The notes under the pieces were generated by a model. It did no database searches and was not told where the DNA came from. It saw only the letters and a list, made by a program, of their open reading frames with translations. The position numbers were made by a program, and so were the translations under genes. A stretch of DNA of 64,000 nt from Oscillospiraceae bacterium (GTDB lineage Bacteria; Bacillota; Clostridia; Oscillospirales; Ruminococcaceae). This document shows, in pieces, positions 18,124-26,180 of this stretch; position 1 is the first letter of the stretch, and every line of letters starts with the position of its first letter. The stretch is from the NCBI GenBank assembly GCA_009783695.1, contig WRCY01000003.1, positions 27,512-91,511 of the forward strand, given 5' to 3'.

Positions 18124-21100
18124 GTGGCTATTGAAATAAATGGCAGAACCGTAACTGAACTTTGCGGCGATTTTTATGAGGGGCACGCAGCCGGCGACTC
18201 CGAAAAAATGAGCTCTACGCTTGTCGCGCTTGACGAGCTGCTCATGACGGGCGAAGCGGCGCACCTTGAGTTTATTGAGTATTTCAACGAGCTGTTCAGC
18301 GGGCGTTCAGCGTATAACACGTTGATTGGCGTTAAGGATTACCCCGTTGAAAGTGTGATTCGCGAGCTCTTACAAAACGCTTTCGACTGCGATTATGAGC
18401 AGGAAGACATAAAAATCGGCATAAACTTCAAAGACAACCACACGATTTCCATTTCATACAATGAAGTCGGGTTCATCTTAGAGCAGTTCATGTTCTACCT
18501 CAGCTTCGGGCGCAACACCAAGAACGCCGCCTCAAGCGAGGGCCGCTTCGGCGTGGGCGCCAAGAGCGTGTTCATGAATGTCGAGTGGCTTACCATGCGC
18601 TCGAACAACTTCAGCTTCAGTATCACCAACACCGACAATCAGCTCCGGATTAACGACATAAATCTTCGCCGCCCGATTTTTAAGGGTACTGAAATAGTAA
18701 TAAAAGTCAGCGCAGAGCAGCACAGAAGAATCAAGGATAACTTCGTGAGCCTGACGGGCAGGAAAGGCGATTATATCAACCTTGTCGAGCTTTGTTTCGC
18801 GTTTAACAGAAAGAAAATCCTGCACAATAAATTATCGCAGGAGATTAATGACAAGCGTACATTTAACATCGCAGTCATGCACAACGGAAAACTGATTGAC
18901 TTCTATAAAATCTTCAACCACTTCAATAAAGCTGTAGAGGTGAACGTCGTGCGCTTTACGCAGGGCGGAAAGAGCGTGGTGGACTTCATCTGCCACGAGG
19001 ATGAGGGCTTCGTCTGCCTTATACCTTTTGCGGTGGCTGTGAGCAAGCGCACGGACTTGGTCGGGCTGCTGTCCGACAGATACAATTACTTCTCTACCTA
19101 CGAGCTTACCGGGCTCATGCAGGACGAGAACAGCACGTTCGCGGCTGAAAGGCTTTCCGCATTCTTCATCAGCGTCCCGAATCAGCTTATAACCTCTTTC
19201 CGTACCGGAATCCGCCCGGAAAAGGAGGGTGAGGTTATTGCACGCGTTGAGGACAGCCTCTCTAAAATTATAGCGGAATATGCGCGGTTCTTCGTGCTTG
19301 AGCTTGTACCAAACCCTGACGGGGGCGGACTTCATCACCTGCGCCCCGAGTCTTATGCGTTCGAGTTTATCAAGAACTTCATACTCACCTGTAACATTGC
19401 AAAAGGGCATAAAAAAGACTTTTTACGCGCAATTTCAGTGCGTTACTCGCGGGAGGAGGTACCCCAGCATTACACGGAACTGCAGAAAAACGCTTTCTAC
19501 AGCCGCGCTGACGGAATCGCTAAGGAAGAGCACTTAGACGGCTCGGCTTACGACGAGCTCATTCTCGAAAAATTAGACAGAATGAATGAAAATTTGTCAG
19601 GCATAAACGGCAGAATCCTCTATGCAGGCTACGAGTGGGCGGGCGAGCTCCCGGGCGACGCAGGAAAAGTCTACGCCTACGAGTTCCACCGTGACGGGCA
19701 GGTGATTACCATCAGCTCCGAGAACAATCCGTCCGGCACCGACTACGACCTGCACGACGGCTTCATGCGCATGACCTCGCGCATTATGGAAAACGCGCTC
19801 GGCAGCGATAAGGTTATAAGCGATGAGAAGTTTATAAATCTTTTACTGCTGCTTGATGAAGTGTACGGCGAGGATTATAAAATCGCGCTCCGTGACGGTA
19901 AAATAGTCGTTATTGAAGCGGGCGAGGAATTCCCTGCGGACGCTTCCGCGATGAGAATCGCGAATATTGCTAACGTCATGGGTTGCCTGCACAAGCACAG
20001 GAATACATTCCTTACTTACCAGGACTACAGCGAAACAGTGAAGTTTATGCTTCACAGGTTCGGCGGCGACAAAAGCATCGCGGACTTTCTGCGCGCTGTC
20101 ATTGAGCAGGACGGTGAGGTTGTCATCCGCCGCGGCGAAGACGGCAGCTATTGCTTCGCGCTTTATGAAACCGAGTACGCCATTCCCGATGAAATGCCCG
20201 CCTGCGAGCTGCTTGAAATCATTGACGACATAGGCGTGCTGATTAAATACGGCGTACTGGCGAACAGGCATTTCGGCTTTGAGTACAGCGAGAGCCGCTA
20301 CAGCTTTGAATCAAAGAAAATCGCAGACACGCTGTCTTCGGACATTTTACCCGCCGAAATGGTGACGGAACTGTTTGCAGGTATTTTCATAACCGATTTA
20401 AAAACAGAAAAAATCGCACTGCTCGGCGAGAGCGATGCGATTATCGACATAATTGACTACAAAGACGGCTTCGAGCCGGAGGACGCCGAAAAGTGTAAAA
20501 AAGCGCAGAAGTTCATCGTTATGCGCGATGATGTTTCTAAAGAGGAATTCGCGGATTTAATCGAGCTGATTATCACCGGCGAAAACAAAGAGCTCATGCG
20601 CAGGCGTTATCTCGGCGCGAAAGCCGCCAAGATTATAATTCCCGACCAGCTCGCGTTCTTCATGAAGCCGCTGTCGGCTATAAACAAGAGCGAGTTCAAG
20701 TTCCTGCGCGAAACCGTCCGCAGTATAAAAGAGAATAATTATACAGCGCGTAATTTCTATGCTAAGGATATCAACTCGAAATTGTTCGGATACGGCGGCA
20801 ACTGCTCGCTCTGCAGGTTTGAAACAGACGGCATCAACGGCTTTGAGGTCCGGGAGTTCGAGGCGGGGCTCATGCACGGCGGGCACGAGAAGCACTTTGG
20901 TTTCGCGCTGTATCTCTGCGCCAACGACGCGATGATTTGCGACAGCTGGGTCATTGACGACCTGAGTGCCGGCGGCAAATCGCCGTTCGCATGGCTTGAG
21001 GAAGTCGCGAAAGCGGACAGCATTACGCCGGAGCTCCTGTCGGGTACGATAACCTACCGCGAGCAGTACACGCACGACATAGCAAAGACCGACGGCGAAA

Positions 21101-21204
21101 GCTTCAAGCCGCTCATGTCAGCGCCGAAAACCACGAACATTATCCTTTCTCCTCTAATGGCGGCGAACTGGGTTGAAATGAATACTGTTATGCTGCTTAA
21201 ATAA
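18124..21204 (+). CDS. Sacsin/HSP90-like GHKL ATPase, large
   Basis: A protein of about 1026 residues with an N-terminal Bergerat (GHKL) ATP-binding fold. The N box is RELLQNAFDC (Glu81, Asn85), the G1 region is YNEVGF (112-117) followed by LSFGRNTK, and the G2 box is GRFGVGAKSVF (140-150). The N-E-x-G/P-F, STK-like and FGxGxKSVF pattern is that of sacsin-like ATPases rather than histidine kinases or GyrB. The remaining 850 residues are unrecognised, without membrane segments. The GTG at 18124 is preferred because GAGGTG lies 6 bases upstream; 18115 GTG is the alternative. It pairs with the SNF2-like gene upstream and ends before a strong terminator. Such pairs occur in some prokaryotic conflict systems, but the role here is unknown. 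Confidence 0.8.
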   Translation: MAIEINGRTVTELCGDFYEGHAAGDSEKMSSTLVALDELLMTGEAAHLEFIEYFNELFSGRSAYNTLIGVKDYPVESVIRELLQNAFDCDYEQEDIKIGINFKDNHTISISYNEVGFILEQFMFYLSFGRNTKNAASSEGRFGVGAKSVFMNVEWLTMRSNNFSFSITNTDNQLRINDINLRRPIFKGTEIVIKVSAEQHRRIKDNFVSLTGRKGDYINLVELCFAFNRKKILHNKLSQEINDKRTFNIAVMHNGKLIDFYKIFNHFNKAVEVNVVRFTQGGKSVVDFICHEDEGFVCLIPFAVAVSKRTDLVGLLSDRYNYFSTYELTGLMQDENSTFAAERLSAFFISVPNQLITSFRTGIRPEKEGEVIARVEDSLSKIIAEYARFFVLELVPNPDGGGLHHLRPESYAFEFIKNFILTCNIAKGHKKDFLRAISVRYSREEVPQHYTELQKNAFYSRADGIAKEEHLDGSAYDELILEKLDRMNENLSGINGRILYAGYEWAGELPGDAGKVYAYEFHRDGQVITISSENNPSGTDYDLHDGFMRMTSRIMENALGSDKVISDEKFINLLLLLDEVYGEDYKIALRDGKIVVIEAGEEFPADASAMRIANIANVMGCLHKHRNTFLTYQDYSETVKFMLHRFGGDKSIADFLRAVIEQDGEVVIRRGEDGSYCFALYETEYAIPDEMPACELLEIIDDIGVLIKYGVLANRHFGFEYSESRYSFESKKIADTLSSDILPAEMVTELFAGIFITDLKTEKIALLGESDAIIDIIDYKDGFEPEDAEKCKKAQKFIVMRDDVSKEEFADLIELIITGENKELMRRRYLGAKAAKIIIPDQLAFFMKPLSAINKSEFKFLRETVRSIKENNYTARNFYAKDINSKLFGYGGNCSLCRFETDGINGFEVREFEAGLMHGGHEKHFGFALYLCANDAMICDSWVIDDLSAGGKSPFAWLEEVAKADSITPELLSGTITYREQYTHDIAKTDGESFKPLMSAPKTTNIILSPLMAANWVEMNTVMLLK

Positions 21205-21260
21205 CAATATATGGTACATAGTTAGAATACATAACTACTATATATAGTAATGAAATTCGT

Positions 21261-21292
21261 AAGAATCCTCAAAACGAGGATTCTTTTTTTGT
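21261..21292 (+). terminator. Rho-independent terminator after the GHKL ATPase gene
   Basis: Perfect 10-bp stem AAGAATCCTC-aaaac-GAGGATTCTT followed by a run of T. It closes the helicase-like/GHKL unit and separates it from the dcw cluster. Confidence 0.95.
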
Positions 21293-21347
21293 GCAATATA
21301 TACAAAATGAAAGGTGAAACTTCTCAATAAAAGTTTAATAAAAGGCA

Positions 21348-21377
21348 TTGCTTTTTCAAGGTGATATATGTTATAAT
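21348..21377 (+). promoter_or_regulatory. dcw (mraZ) promoter
   Basis: TTGCTT (21348-21353), 18-base spacer, extended -10 TG-T-TATAAT (TATAAT at 21372-21377). It lies just upstream of the MraZ-box-like repeats. Confidence 0.75.
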
Positions 21378-21383
21378 GTGTTC

Positions 21384-21418
21384 AGTGGTGAAAAGTGGAG
21401 TTTCGAGGTTATCAGTGG
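21384..21418 (+). promoter_or_regulatory. Candidate MraZ operator, 10-bp-periodic AGTGG repeats
   Basis: AGTGG occurs at 21384, 21394 and 21414, with a variant CGAGG at 21404, giving four sites on an exact 10-base period immediately downstream of the -10 box. MraZ is known to bind short GTG/TGGG-type direct repeats with helical phasing before its own gene, so autorepression of the dcw operon is likely. Confidence 0.7.
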
Positions 21419-21475
21419 TTGAAAACTTTGTGGAAAAGTTGAAACTTTTTAAAAAAGCCGAAAGGTGGTGGCGGT

Positions 21476-21895
21476 GTGCAGTTTAATGTAGCGATTGACG
21501 CTAAGGGGCGCATGAATTTCCCGTCAAGGCTGCGCGAAAAGCTCGGCGAAGTTTTTCACATCACCAAAACTTTAGGCGCAAAGTGTATAAAAGTATATTC
21601 GGCTGACGGCTGGAAATCTTTAGTAGAGCGGATTCAAGCCGCGCCGTCCACGGAAACTGCCCCGCTACAAAGATTCCTTTTCGGGAGCAAGCAGGACATA
21701 GAACCGGACAAGCAGGGACGATTTGTTATGTCTGCTGCGCTTCGCGAATATGCTGAGATTGAAACGGAAACCGAGGTCGTCATAGTGGAGCTCGAGGGAA
21801 GCGCGGAAATCTGGAGTACGGCTAACTGGAGCAGGTACATGAGCGACGAAAACATGGAGAAAATGCTGGATATTGCCTCTAAATTTAATATATGA
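21476..21895 (+). CDS. mraZ: Transcriptional regulator MraZ
   Basis: MraZ is an AbrB-fold DNA-binding protein that controls the dcw operon. The 139-residue product has two SpoVT-AbrB half domains, each with the D-x-x-G-R signature: DAKGR near residue 9 and DKQGR near residue 80. The N-terminus is slightly shorter than the usual MFxGEYxHxLDxKGR form. The GTG start at 21476 follows GAAAGGTGGTG. Its stop overlaps the rsmH start (ATGATG), indicating translational coupling. The phased AGTGG boxes upstream fit autoregulation. Confidence 0.93.
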   Translation: MQFNVAIDAKGRMNFPSRLREKLGEVFHITKTLGAKCIKVYSADGWKSLVERIQAAPSTETAPLQRFLFGSKQDIEPDKQGRFVMSAALREYAEIETETEVVIVELEGSAEIWSTANWSRYMSDENMEKMLDIASKFNI

Positions 21896-22836
21896 TGAAC
21901 TTTTCACACACGAGCGTGCTTCTGCGGGAAAGCATAAGTGCACTGGCGGTAATGCCGCAAGGCGTTTATATAGACTGTACTGTCGGGGGCGGAGGACACA
22001 GCCTTGAGATTGCTAAGCTTCTGAACTTCCAATTGGACGGCTGTCTCTTCTGCCTCGACAAGGACAGACAGGCATTAGATGCCGCGCGTGAGCGGCTGCG
22101 CGATTATCCCGCGGTTTTTATTAACGACTGCTTCTCTAACATAAAAGCACAGGCTGCCGTACATGGAATATGCTGCGCAGACGGCATTTTAATGGACTTG
22201 GGCGTTTCCTCACACCAGCTCGACACAGGCGGGAGGGGTTTTTCTTTTCATGAGGACGCACCGCTCGATATGCGAATGAATGAACAGCAAAAACTCAGCG
22301 CTTATGACGTTGTAAACAATTACAGCGCGGAAGATTTAATAAGAATTTTGTTTTTATATGGTGAAGAAAAGTTCGCGCGGGGCATAGCCGGCGGTATCGA
22401 AAAAGCGCGTAAAACAGCGCCGATTAAGACAACCGGCGAGCTTGCGGAAATTATCAGGAACAACGTGCCTTTAAAAATACGGCGGGAGAAGAACCCGTGC
22501 CGCAAAACCTTTCAGGCAATACGAATCGAAGTCAACAGCGAGCTTGAAGCGCTTAAAACCGCGCTCCCCGATGCGTTTGAGCTGCTGGGTACGGGCGGCA
22601 GGCTGGCAATTATTTCGTTCCACTCGCTCGAAGACAGAATCGTGAAGAATTATTTTAAGGAGCTTGCAACGGGCTGTATCTGCCCTCCGGATTTCCCGGT
22701 CTGTACCTGCGGCAGTACCCCCAGGGGCAGGCTCGTAAGCAGAAAGCCGCTCGTCCCGGCGGAAGCCGAGCTTGCTGCGAACAACCGCAGCAGAAGCGCA
22801 AAGCTGCGCGTGATAGAGAAATTACCGACAAATTGA
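21892..22836 (+). CDS. rsmH: 16S rRNA (cytosine(1402)-N4)-methyltransferase RsmH
   Basis: RsmH (MraW) N4-methylates C1402 of 16S rRNA using S-adenosylmethionine. The 314-residue protein begins FSHTSVLLRESISAL, has the SAM loop DCTVGGGGHSLEI, LMDLGVSSHQLD, RGFSFHEDAPLDMRM, FQAIRIEVNSELE and FHSLEDRIVKNYF, all diagnostic. It overlaps mraZ by 4 bases. A 210-base gap with strong palindromes follows before ftsL. Confidence 0.97.
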   Translation: MMNFSHTSVLLRESISALAVMPQGVYIDCTVGGGGHSLEIAKLLNFQLDGCLFCLDKDRQALDAARERLRDYPAVFINDCFSNIKAQAAVHGICCADGILMDLGVSSHQLDTGGRGFSFHEDAPLDMRMNEQQKLSAYDVVNNYSAEDLIRILFLYGEEKFARGIAGGIEKARKTAPIKTTGELAEIIRNNVPLKIRREKNPCRKTFQAIRIEVNSELEALKTALPDAFELLGTGGRLAIISFHSLEDRIVKNYFKELATGCICPPDFPVCTCGSTPRGRLVSRKPLVPAEAELAANNRSRSAKLRVIEKLPTN

Positions 22837-23061
22837 GATATATACAAAAAGAAGAAGAGTAAACACCGCAAAGAGAGAAAACCAAAACGGCGAGAGAATC
22901 GCAACCGTGGGCGAACACGTTTTTCGTACTTTCGTGTTCGCCCGCAAAAAACAAGGGGCGAACAGTTCGCATCGCAAAAACAAAAGGCGAACAATCCGCA
23001 CCGTAAAATCCATGAAAAAAACAGAAAAAGAAAAAGAGTAAAAAAATTGGGGGATTTAAAA
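22837..23061 (+). promoter_or_regulatory. rsmH-ftsL intergenic palindromes
   Basis: A 225-base gap with an 11-bp perfect inverted repeat GGGCGAACACG (22909-22919) / CGTGTTCGCCC (22933-22943), then GCGAAC-a-GTTCGC (about 22959-22971) and another GGCGAACA. There is no downstream T-run, so it may be an RNA structure or a processing/pausing site. No convincing ORF is seen. Confidence 0.45.
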
Positions 23062-23562
23062 ATGCTGGTACCTAACAGAACCAGCGCGGCTTATGATTTC
23101 GCGCTGTTTGAAAGCCAGGAGAAAGAAAAAGAAAACGAAAACCGGAACACCCGCATGAAAATCAAAGATGCCGCTGTGCGCTACTCGGCTTCAAGGAGCG
23201 GAAGTATTTTTAAAATTCTGCTTGCTGCGATTTGCGCGGTTATGCTGCCGATTTATTACCTTTCGAGCAAGGTGGAGTCGTCGGAGCTTTCGGGAATGAT
23301 TAACCGGGTGCAGCTTGAGCTTGAGCAGGCGCACAGCGATAATCTGCGGCTTCAGGCGGAGCTCGACAGCATTGTCACGACGTCGAGGGTGGACGATTTT
23401 GCGCAGAACGAGCTCGGCATGCAAAAAATAACAACGGCGCAGGGCATGCACATTTCCCTTAATACAGGCGGAACTACGGAAATTTCGGGCGATATCGGCG
23501 GCGCAGCTTCGGCAATATCGAAATGGTTTTCGGGCGTGCTGGAATATTTGGGATTTTTATAA
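23062..23562 (+). CDS. ftsL: Septum formation initiator-like protein (FtsL/DivIC type)
   Basis: A 166-residue bitopic membrane protein in the ftsL position of the dcw cluster. It has a charged N-terminal cytoplasmic tail (QEKEKENENRN), one membrane helix (IFKILLAAICAVMLPIYYL, about residues 51-69), then a coiled coil (NRVQLELEQAHSDNLRLQAEL) and the DDFAQNELGMQKI motif common in FtsL/DivIC. In the divisome it would bridge FtsQ and the FtsW-PBP pair. ATG 23062 is chosen over TTG 23047 because GGGGGAT lies 6 bases upstream. Sequence is poorly conserved in this family; position and topology carry the call. Confidence 0.8.
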   Translation: MLVPNRTSAAYDFALFESQEKEKENENRNTRMKIKDAAVRYSASRSGSIFKILLAAICAVMLPIYYLSSKVESSELSGMINRVQLELEQAHSDNLRLQAELDSIVTTSRVDDFAQNELGMQKITTAQGMHISLNTGGTTEISGDIGGAASAISKWFSGVLEYLGFL

Positions 23563-23582
23563 AATATATTTAAACATAGACA

Positions 23583-23700
23583 AGCGGTAGTCAATTAATA
23601 ATTTACAATTAATAATTATGGAGTTCGCTTCGCGAACAGTTTTTAAATATGTCGCGCATTGCGCGGCACCACAATTGTTCATTATTAATTATTAATTGAG
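23583..23700. repeat. Family C element with terminal inverted repeats
   Basis: TCAATTAATAATT at the left end is the reverse complement of AATTATTAATTGA at the right end (about 23596-23699). Between them are palindromes TTCGCTTCGCGAA and CGCGCATTGCGCG. This MITE-like unit fills the ftsL-pbp gap. Confidence 0.65.
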
Positions 23701-23711
23701 TCGGAGGTGCA

Positions 23712-26153
23712 ATGACAAGGTCGCAGGAAAACTTATTACCGACAAACTCCATGAAGAAAAAACTTTTCTTCGGGGTATTTTTGCTTATTATCTTTATGAC
23801 GTTTTATATATGCGCGCAGCTTTTCGACGTAGCCGTTGTAAACGCCGAGTATTATCGTGCAAAAGCAAACGCGCAGCAGCTCCGCGGCTTTACGATTCCC
23901 GCCAACCGCGGGACTATTTTCGACCGTAACGGTAAAATTCTCGCACAAAGCAAAACCGTATGGACGATTGTTTTATCCCCGAATGTAATCCGTGAAAACA
24001 GTGAAACGTATCAGACGCAGCGCAGCAACGCGGCGTGGCGTGAATACAGAAGAGACCGCGAAGCGGGTCTTCCCGCCTTTATGCCCATTGACGGCATGGT
24101 TTACTGCGAGGCGACGGAAATCAGCAATGCGCTCGCCGATATATTCGGCTTGGAGTTTAACGAGGTTTACACTAAAATCATGCAGTCTGACAGCGGTTAT
24201 GAAATTGTTTTCCGGCAGGCGGAGAAAGCCGAGGTTGACAGGCTTAATGAGTTTAAAATAGAACAAGGCATAGGATATTATTCGGTAATTGCGCTCGAGG
24301 ACACAATGCGCATTTATCCCAACGGCTCGCTTGCCGCCGCTGTTATTGGTTTTACAAACTTCGATAATATCGGCGTTTACGGCATTGAGGCATATTATGA
24401 CGATTATCTGCAGGGCACGGACGGGCGTTTTGAGATGGCGCGCGACGCTAATAATAATCCTATGCCTTTTGACTTTGAAAAACGTTTCGAGGCGCAGAAC
24501 GGGCACAGCCTGTATCTTACAATCGATGAGGTAATACAGCATTATCTCGAGAAGAATCTCGAGCTCGCCGTTTCGCAGCACCAGCCCGACAACCGCGCAA
24601 CCGGCATAATCATGGACGCCAAGACGGGCGCAATACTTGCTATGGCGACTTATCCGAGCTTTAACCTTAACGAGCCGGCGGTGCTTTCGGACTTTGATAT
24701 TTCAAGGCTCGCGGATATGCGCGAAGAAAAAGTTAATGAATTCCTTATCCTCAACGGTCTTGCGGCGGGCACGGAAGCAGACCTGAGCGCAGAACAGATT
24801 GAAAGATTAGACAGCGAAATGAGGGAGCAGCGGCTTGTAATGCGCGAGACGCAGTGGAAGAACAAAGCCGTAAGCGAGCTTTATTTCCCCGGCTCTGTTT
24901 TTAAGGTTATAACGCTTGCTTCCGCCCTTGAGGAGCATTTGGTGAATCTCGGAACCGGCTTCTTCTGCGGCGGCGTCGTTGAAATCGCGGGCGAGAAAGT
25001 CCACTGCTGGAGAACCAGCGGGCACGGGCAGATTAACGGCATTACGGACGCGATTACGCTGTCCTGCAACCCTGCGTTCATCAGAATGGGGCAGTCGCTC
25101 GGAGTTCAGAAGTTCAGCGATTATTTCGATGCTTTCGGCTTCACGAGGCGCACAGGCATAGACCTGCCCGGAGAGTCCGGCTCACTTTTCAGAAGCCGCG
25201 ATGTTATGACTACGCTTGACCTTTCGGTTTCTTCAATCGGGCAGGTGAATAAAATAACGCCGCTGCAGATGATAACGGCGTATGCAGCGACAGTGAACGG
25301 CGGGTATTTGGTGACGCCGTACGTAGTCGCTCAAATCGTTGACAATGACGGTAACGTTGTCCGCAGCACTGCGCCGCAGGTAAGGCGGCAGGTAATCAGC
25401 GAGGAAACATCGGCGCTCATGCGGCAGATTTTAGAAGATGTCGTGTCGGTGAACGGCGGGAGCAACGCTTATATCGCAGGTTACAGAATCGGCGGAAAGA
25501 GCGGAACAAGCCAGAGAATCGACCATGCCGACTTCGTTAACAAGGAAACTTATGTCGGCTCGTTTGGCGCGTTCACGCCCTCGAACGACCCGGAAATAAT
25601 AATGCTCGTAATGATGGACGGCGTCGCGCCTCCCGGGCTGTATTACGGAAGCGCGGTGGCGGCGCCCGTAGTTTCGGAGGTGTTCCGTGAAACGCTGCCG
25701 TATCTTGAAATATTCCAGACACAGCTGAGCGAAGAGGAGCTGGAGCTGCAAAACGTGATTATACCCTATCTCGTAGGCATGACAAGGAGCGAGGCGGCGC
25801 TGAAGCTCGCAGCAGACGGCTTGAATTACAAGTTTATCGGAGAAGAATCCGGCAATACCGTGCTCTACACCGTCCCGACTTACGGCGTGCCGATTGCACG
25901 AAGCGGCAGGGTAATCGTGTATTTGTCAGAAGAAGATTATACCACGGGTATTGTGCCTAACGTAATCGGGCTTACGCTCGCACAGGCGAACGAGAGAATC
26001 ACGAACGCAGGATTAAACATAAGGCTGACGGGCGGTGCAATCAACAACGCCCGGGCTACAGCGTTCGTGCAAGGCATAGAGGCGGGGGAAGAAGTACCCG
26101 CGGGAACGGTGGTTGAGGTTGAATTCAGATTCGTCGATGGGCATACAGGCTAA
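23712..26153 (+). CDS. PASTA-domain penicillin-binding protein 2 (SpoVD/PbpB type)
   Basis: A class B transpeptidase that crosslinks septal or spore peptidoglycan. The 813-residue protein has an N-terminal membrane anchor (LFFGVFLLIIFMTFYICAQL), a dimerisation/pedestal region starting RGTIFDRNGKILA, and a transpeptidase domain with SVFK (Ser395), SCN (Ser451) and KSGTS (Lys596). Two PASTA domains follow (PYLVGMTRSEAALKL and PNVIGLTLAQANERI). PASTA domains suggest a SpoVD or PbpB role; which one cannot be told. The SD GTCGGAGGTG precedes ATG 23712. It would pair with the FtsW encoded downstream. Confidence 0.93.
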   Translation: MTRSQENLLPTNSMKKKLFFGVFLLIIFMTFYICAQLFDVAVVNAEYYRAKANAQQLRGFTIPANRGTIFDRNGKILAQSKTVWTIVLSPNVIRENSETYQTQRSNAAWREYRRDREAGLPAFMPIDGMVYCEATEISNALADIFGLEFNEVYTKIMQSDSGYEIVFRQAEKAEVDRLNEFKIEQGIGYYSVIALEDTMRIYPNGSLAAAVIGFTNFDNIGVYGIEAYYDDYLQGTDGRFEMARDANNNPMPFDFEKRFEAQNGHSLYLTIDEVIQHYLEKNLELAVSQHQPDNRATGIIMDAKTGAILAMATYPSFNLNEPAVLSDFDISRLADMREEKVNEFLILNGLAAGTEADLSAEQIERLDSEMREQRLVMRETQWKNKAVSELYFPGSVFKVITLASALEEHLVNLGTGFFCGGVVEIAGEKVHCWRTSGHGQINGITDAITLSCNPAFIRMGQSLGVQKFSDYFDAFGFTRRTGIDLPGESGSLFRSRDVMTTLDLSVSSIGQVNKITPLQMITAYAATVNGGYLVTPYVVAQIVDNDGNVVRSTAPQVRRQVISEETSALMRQILEDVVSVNGGSNAYIAGYRIGGKSGTSQRIDHADFVNKETYVGSFGAFTPSNDPEIIMLVMMDGVAPPGLYYGSAVAAPVVSEVFRETLPYLEIFQTQLSEEELELQNVIIPYLVGMTRSEAALKLAADGLNYKFIGEESGNTVLYTVPTYGVPIARSGRVIVYLSEEDYTTGIVPNVIGLTLAQANERITNAGLNIRLTGGAINNARATAFVQGIEAGEEVPAGTVVEVEFRFVDGHTG

Positions 26154-26180
26154 TTAATAATGAATAAGGAATAATGAATA
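26154..26180. repeat. Family C fragment before murE
   Basis: TTAATAATGAATAAGGAATAATG fragment like those at 2221-2245 and 44606-44627. It contains AAGGA, probably used as the murE SD. Confidence 0.5.
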
